Made by a program: the position numbers and the translations under genes. Positions 33,886 to 37,396 of a stretch of 37,396 nt of DNA are shown piece after piece. The DNA lies in contig CAJUBG010000036.1 in NCBI GenBank assembly GCA_910584575.1, positions 1 to 37,396 on the forward strand, read 5' to 3'. Within the stretch, counting starts at the first letter, position 1. Every line of letters starts with the position of its first letter. Below the pieces are notes generated by a model. It was not told the origin of the DNA and made no database searches. It saw only the letters and a list, made by a program, of their open reading frames with translations. This stretch comes from an uncultured Dorea sp. GTDB taxonomy: Bacteria > Bacillota > Clostridia > Lachnospirales > Lachnospiraceae.

Positions 33886-34127
33886 GAGGCTATATCTGCT
33901 ACATTAACTACATGAAAAATTTTTTCGGATTAACTAATTGAAAATTATCATTACAAATTATTGTCAAGCAATAATTTGTAATGATAGTAATGTTATGAGA
34001 GCAGCCCAACTGCGAACATAACATTACTATCAGGAAAAGAGCATCATCCTTTTCCTGATAAGAATTGTATGAAACTTTACTTTTATGAAAATCAACTTGA
34101 TTTTCTTGTTCTAACAAATATAGCCTC
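33886..34127 (-). ncRNA. Retron msr-msd RNA
   Basis: The 242-nt segment between the winged-helix gene and the RT has the retron RNA layout. The a1 strand (34127-34112) GAGGCTATATTTGTTA pairs with a2 (33901-33886) TAGCAGATATAGCCTC over 16 bp, including two G-U pairs. The base right after a1 is G (34111), the expected priming guanosine. Then come four hairpins in RNA order: 9-bp at 34105-34087; 11-12 bp at 34060-34028; 12-bp at 34028-33986 with an inner GCAG/CTGC; and a perfect 17-bp stem with 5-nt loop at 33985-33947. An unpaired tail leads to a2. The msr/msd boundary is not determinable by eye. Confidence 0.9.
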
Positions 34128-34138
34128 TATTAAGTATA

Positions 34139-34468
34139 CTACATTTTAAACTTAATTGGAATATATGGTTCATCAATACCCAACTGTTTTTTTTCAACAA
34201 GTTCTTTTTTGTGATTACAAAAGAAGTTACTTAACCCTTTTTCCTCTAAAACTTTCTCTCCTTCTTTTGATATAACAATATTATTGTTTACACATACGAG
34301 GTATTTCAATTCCAACATGTGTTCAATAGATTTTTGCATCTCAACATAGGTCATCCCCATCATTTGAGTTACACCAACAAATTCATATTTTTTATAATTA
34401 GCTCTGAAATATGCCAATATTAAAAATTCTTGATATTTTATTTCACTATCACAAACATTTTGCTTCAT
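34139..34468 (-). CDS. Small winged-helix protein of the retron
   Basis: The 109-aa protein reads as a winged helix-turn-helix: YQEFLILAYFRANYKKYEF, VGVTQMMGMTYVEMQKSIEHM, then LKYLVCVNNNIVISKEGEKV forming the wing. It starts inside the end of the PRTase-like gene (20-base overlap) with GAAGG upstream, and ends 11 bases before the retron RNA. Retrons with a PRTase-like protein plus a winged-helix protein are known (the type III class as I recall the published classification). Here it may act as the adaptor that senses the msDNA and holds the effector in check; that is inference. Confidence 0.82.
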   Translation of the reverse strand: MKQNVCDSEIKYQEFLILAYFRANYKKYEFVGVTQMMGMTYVEMQKSIEHMLELKYLVCVNNNIVISKEGEKVLEEKGLSNFFCNHKKELVEKKQLGIDEPYIPIKFKM

Positions 34469-35318
34469 ATTGTTGCCTTCTTCTTTTCTCTTTACTTTTT
34501 TTCAGTTTCCATCCTGCTTCTTCTTCAAGGCTTCTTGGAAAGATAGGTTTATTTCCTTCTGATGGATACCAAAATAGTCCTAAGGTATCATTAGGTGTAT
34601 TATTGTAAAACGACATAAGCGCTTCAGCGTCTTTAAATCCCCAAATATATTCTTGTGATATTCCTTGCCTTTGAGACATATTATATAATATTTTTTTCTC
34701 CTCTACCAACATATTTTTTAAAGCTTTCTCTTTCGTATTGTGAGCTATTATTTCTATACGTATACCCTTTTTTGCTAATTCATTTTTTATGTATATTTCA
34801 GCCTCCTCTACTACCTCAATAGCGATTAAAACAACTTGTTTATTCAAAAAAGATTTTTTCTGTCGCCCCATAAATTTTACAAACTGTGTCCCTGTTCCAC
34901 TACAATCATCCACATACACAACTTTTTTAATTTTATTCCATTCCGACTCTATAATACCATCTAAAGCATCATAGTAAATCTCTTTGCTTAATCCACTCAC
35001 CAACCGATGTATAATCCAATAATCATATGAGCTATTATATCTTCCGTCCACTTTTCTAACAACACTTATAACGCTATCTACATTTGATATACCACATTTT
35101 TTTATTGATTCTGTGTTCAAACTTCCAATAATCTTTTCTATATAACTCTTAGAATAATAATTAAATTTGGGTAATAATTTTGCCAAAAGTTCTTTTTCAT
35201 CTTTCTCAAAATTCTTTATCCACTCTTCAAACTGATCAATAGCATTATTTATACGATCATCAATCCCATCTTTTGCCCATAAGTCAGCACAAGTAATAAA
35301 TACTTCATTGACATCCAT
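34449..35318 (-). CDS. Phosphoribosyltransferase-like protein, probable retron effector
   Basis: From the ATG at 35318 the protein is 289 aa. The N-terminal half is helical (residues ~1-110). A PRTase-fold signature KKVVYVDDCSGTGTQFVKF lies near residues 140-160, which corresponds to the PRPP-binding loop (hydrophobic strand, DD, GTG). A second strand QVVLIAIEVVEEAE follows. The C-terminus is basic (WKLKKSKEKRRRQQYEAKC). In retron systems such proteins are predicted toxic effectors that modify a nucleotide or nucleic acid upon phage attack. The ATG at 35318 is preferred over 35327 because AGGAG abuts the latter. It overlaps the winged-helix gene by 20 bases. Confidence 0.82.
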   Translation of the reverse strand: MDVNEVFITCADLWAKDGIDDRINNAIDQFEEWIKNFEKDEKELLAKLLPKFNYYSKSYIEKIIGSLNTESIKKCGISNVDSVISVVRKVDGRYNSSYDYWIIHRLVSGLSKEIYYDALDGIIESEWNKIKKVVYVDDCSGTGTQFVKFMGRQKKSFLNKQVVLIAIEVVEEAEIYIKNELAKKGIRIEIIAHNTKEKALKNMLVEEKKILYNMSQRQGISQEYIWGFKDAEALMSFYNNTPNDTLGLFWYPSEGNKPIFPRSLEEEAGWKLKKSKEKRRRQQYEAKCL

Positions 35319-35569
35319 TAGTATCATCTCCTACACCCATAATAACATTTGTCTTTCTCTTGTTAACTCGCTTTTTCTTACATTATCTTTTTTATAGAAA
35401 ATCTTTCTCAGTCTATATCATTCTCCTTGACCTGATATCATGGATACCTGAATATCAAGATTTACTTAACAAAACATCCAAATATATTGGCGTTATATCT
35501 ACTTTACTTGGCAAGCCCTAAAACTTTATATTCTAATTATCATTCCTCTTTTCTCTCGTCATATATTCC
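35319..35569. other. Gene-free AT-rich gap upstream of the retron operon
   Basis: I see no ORF or RNA structure here. It should hold the promoter of the retron operon on the minus strand and the end of the upstream transcript, but no convincing -35/-10 pair or terminator is visible by eye. AT-rich stretches make any hexamer match uninformative. Confidence 0.4.
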
Positions 35570-36739
35570 TTAATTATCACTTTTCTCTACCCGTTGTGGT
35601 ATACTCTGCTGTGTGATATGTCTGAAACTTTGACTAAGCTGTCTGGTCATCACCTCATTGCTTTCCTGTATCTGCTTAATAATATTCTGTGTAGACATAG
35701 GAATCATTTGTTTTAAAGAATCATTCACGCTTTTTATCATTTCTTCCATACACCCAGTCATACTTTTTGAAAATTCATTAAGGCTTTCCTGCATTTCTTC
35801 GCTAATTACGCTCATCATGCTTGATATCATATTTACAGTATTTTTATATGATACACGCCAATCTGTCTGAGCAAAGTCACGTTCCTCTATATCATTAATT
35901 GCAGATGACAATGTCTTGTTAAATCTATTCAAAATTTTTCTACTATAGTCATAATCTTCCTTGGAGAATTTCTTGTTATGTGCTACTTTGTTCCTATATT
36001 TACGAATAATCTCCAAATCCTGCTGCATATTTTCCACATCTAAACCATAGTCTACAAAATAATCATCCCATAATGACCTTTTCTGCATAATTTTCAACCA
36101 ATTAGCTTTCTCTATCTCTGACAGCTCGTTGATATCCACTTTATTGAATTCTTCTTCCAATTCAGGGTTTTTCTCCAATCCGCTATATGGTTTAAAAAGA
36201 TAATCCTCTAACTGGGCTATTGTCATCTCATATAAAACAGTTTCGACAATCTGTGCTTCGTTTAATCCTCCTGCGCTTGCCTTAACATTGTCCAGCATCT
36301 CCTTCGCGATAGTCTTTTTTCCCCACTCTGCACCAAAAGTTTTTATCATAATGAGAAATATCAGTTCTCTCAAAAGCCTTTCACTTTTTCCAAACTTCTG
36401 ACTTATTTTCCCACAATAAAACTCAGATACTTCATCGTAGGCTACTATCAGATTAAACTTCTTCTTTATATCCGGTCCATTCAGTTTTTTGTTTATTTCA
36501 TTTAGAACTTCTGCTTCCTTAGCTGGCGATGTCTGAAATTCAATATATAAATGATAAACATCATTCTTTTTATTTGAAAACCTATAATTCAGAGTATATG
36601 TATTTCCTTCTAAATCAAGTTCAAAAGTATCTTTTGATAAATTACTAAATATATCTCCCAATTCAGAGAGAAATACACTGCTTAAATACATTGTATTTTC
36701 TTTTACATTTTTTCTTATCAAAATGTATTTCATTACCAT
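35570..36739 (-). CDS. Protein with HEPN-like RNKVAH motif and coiled-coil tail, next to HsdR
   Basis: From the ATG at 36739 the product is 389 aa. I do not recognise the N-terminal part (residues ~10-110, sheet-rich, LDLEGNTYTLNYRFSNKK). A central helical segment includes LRELIFLIMIKTFGAEWGKK. Near residue 265 is IIRKYRNKVAHNKKF, an R-x4-H pattern of HEPN ribonuclease-like domains. The last 90 residues are helical with M, S, E and Q, probably a coiled coil (SSMMSVISEEMQESLNEF). The start is chosen because AGGA sits 7 bases upstream; the longer frame to 36859 overlaps HsdR. It follows HsdR by 25 bases, so co-transcription with a restriction system is likely. Confidence 0.7.
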   Translation of the reverse strand: MVMKYILIRKNVKENTMYLSSVFLSELGDIFSNLSKDTFELDLEGNTYTLNYRFSNKKNDVYHLYIEFQTSPAKEAEVLNEINKKLNGPDIKKKFNLIVAYDEVSEFYCGKISQKFGKSERLLRELIFLIMIKTFGAEWGKKTIAKEMLDNVKASAGGLNEAQIVETVLYEMTIAQLEDYLFKPYSGLEKNPELEEEFNKVDINELSEIEKANWLKIMQKRSLWDDYFVDYGLDVENMQQDLEIIRKYRNKVAHNKKFSKEDYDYSRKILNRFNKTLSSAINDIEERDFAQTDWRVSYKNTVNMISSMMSVISEEMQESLNEFSKSMTGCMEEMIKSVNDSLKQMIPMSTQNIIKQIQESNEVMTRQLSQSFRHITQQSIPQRVEKSDN

Positions 36740-36764
36740 AGCATTTTCCTCATCCCAAATTACA

Positions 36765-37396
36765 CTATTTATGTTTTTTTCTATCCCCATATGGTGCCGG
36801 TTCTTCCGCAACCATAGACAATTTATGTGGCATCTCATATGTATAAGCACCAGACTCATCCAAAGCTTTTATATCCTTCTTCCTCATCTCTCGATACACA
36901 ACCTCTGCCAGTGCACTCATAATCGCATTATATTTAGCCGTATCCTCAAACAAACTCTGATACGACTCCTGCGCTTCTATATACCCATCCTGCGCCGCCG
37001 TGCCAAATGCTTTAGGGAAAATACTTTCAACAAATATCTGCGGATCAGAAGATTGCGCCATCTTTTTCAACTTCTTATCAGAAAGCAGTTTATCCCTTAA
37101 TGATGACAGAATCACTTTATCTCCCTCTGTAAAATTGCCCTTAAATTTCTCATTAATCTTCGCAATCACCTCATCCAAAGGTGTTTTTTCATCCATCCCC
37201 TTAACGCCTTTATGCTTCGCCGGAACATATACGGTCTTTACTTCGTCCAAAGCAATTTCACCTTGAAATGTCTTTTGCAGCTTATAATATTCCAACTTCA
37301 ACTTACCCTCCAAGTCAATCAACTCTACAGGGTCTTTCGGCACTGAACCACTACCGGCTAAAGCCGGTAGGTTCGATGTGCTGCTAAAGCAGCCTA
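36765..37396 (-). CDS. hsdR: Type I restriction enzyme R subunit (HsdR), C-terminal part, open to window edge
   Basis: The frame is open from the window edge to the stop at 36765. The readable part (about 200 aa) matches the helical C-terminal region of type I restriction R subunits: LEGKLKLEYYKLQKTFQGEI, EKTPLDEVIAKINEKFKGNF, FTEGDKVILSSLRDKLLSD, and SLFEDTAKYNAIMSALAEVVY. HsdR is the translocase-nuclease of a type I system; the helicase and nuclease domains would lie to the right. A GTG at 37343 could start a truncated product, but nothing argues for it. The most upstream 50 bases hold two palindromes that translate as GCFSSTSNLPALAGSGSV, which looks foreign to HsdR. Confidence 0.72.
   Translation of the reverse strand, partial: GCFSSTSNLPALAGSGSVPKDPVELIDLEGKLKLEYYKLQKTFQGEIALDEVKTVYVPAKHKGVKGMDEKTPLDEVIAKINEKFKGNFTEGDKVILSSLRDKLLSDKKLKKMAQSSDPQIFVESIFPKAFGTAAQDGYIEAQESYQSLFEDTAKYNAIMSALAEVVYREMRKKDIKALDESGAYTYEMPHKLSMVAEEPAPYGDRKKHK
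37351..37393. repeat. Two adjacent palindromes with TAAA loops at the window edge
   Basis: CTACCGGC-TAAA-GCCGGTAG (37351-37370) and GCTGC-TAAA-GCAGC (37380-37393) are perfect inverted repeats with the same 4-base loop, 9 bases apart, and lie in the open frame of HsdR. They resemble small palindromic repeat units. Their full extent runs off the window. Confidence 0.7.

Noticed and set aside
35341..35460. Promoter of the retron operon
   Set aside because: Several AT-rich hexamers can be matched, but none has both boxes with proper spacing, so no site is claimed.
36740..36859. Upstream extension of the HEPN-motif protein to 36859
   Set aside because: It would overlap the end of HsdR by about 95 bases and lacks a ribosome site, while AGGA is well placed before the ATG at 36739.

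Overview
The window looks like a chromosome segment from a spore-forming Clostridia, most likely Lachnospiraceae. The evidence is stage II sporulation protein R, a SipL-like SPOCS/LysM coat protein, a Lachnospiraceae-style pfkA/dnaE/cvfB neighbourhood, DUF4317 and DUF4474 proteins, and strong AGGAGG-type ribosome binding sites. I made this assignment from protein content only and ran no database search.

Positions 1-11164 form a leftward housekeeping block: start of pfkA, dnaE, a 78-aa unknown, an S1-domain CvfB protein, an acyl-ACP thioesterase, a cation diffusion facilitator, spoIIR, a GntR/FCD regulator with ispE, a SipL-like protein and a lipoprotein. A rightward block follows (11289-17769): malQ, a PlsC-type acyltransferase, pncB, ddl and murF, ending in a strong terminator. 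Next come a leftward Rpn-type nuclease and a leftward fructoside-utilisation locus (18846-24439: PflX-like radical SAM protein, GH32 beta-fructosidase, two ABC permeases, a binding protein). The divergent LacI regulator of that locus (24713-25744) faces it across an intergenic region with two clusters of 12-bp tandem operator-like boxes. Serine dehydratase (sdaAA/sdaAB, leftward), a DUF4474 plus metallophosphoesterase pair (rightward), a ferritin-like protein, a DUF4317 protein and a YoaP-type acetyltransferase complete the core part to 32164.

From about 32250 to the right edge the sequence becomes visibly AT-rich and accessory. Its left boundary carries a 36-codon relic ending in the C-terminus of elongation factor Tu, followed by a terminator, which looks like an integration scar. 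Beyond it lies a complete, apparently undescribed retron on the minus strand. In transcription order it has a phosphoribosyltransferase-like protein, a small winged-helix protein, a roughly 240-nt structured msr-msd RNA (16-bp a1/a2 pairing, priming G, four hairpins), a reverse transcriptase with the retron hallmarks NAxxH, YADD and VTG, and a second small winged-helix-like protein. Upstream of it are a protein with a HEPN-like RNKVAH motif and a coiled-coil tail, and the C-terminal part of a type I restriction HsdR subunit running off the window. Together this reads as a phage-defence island.
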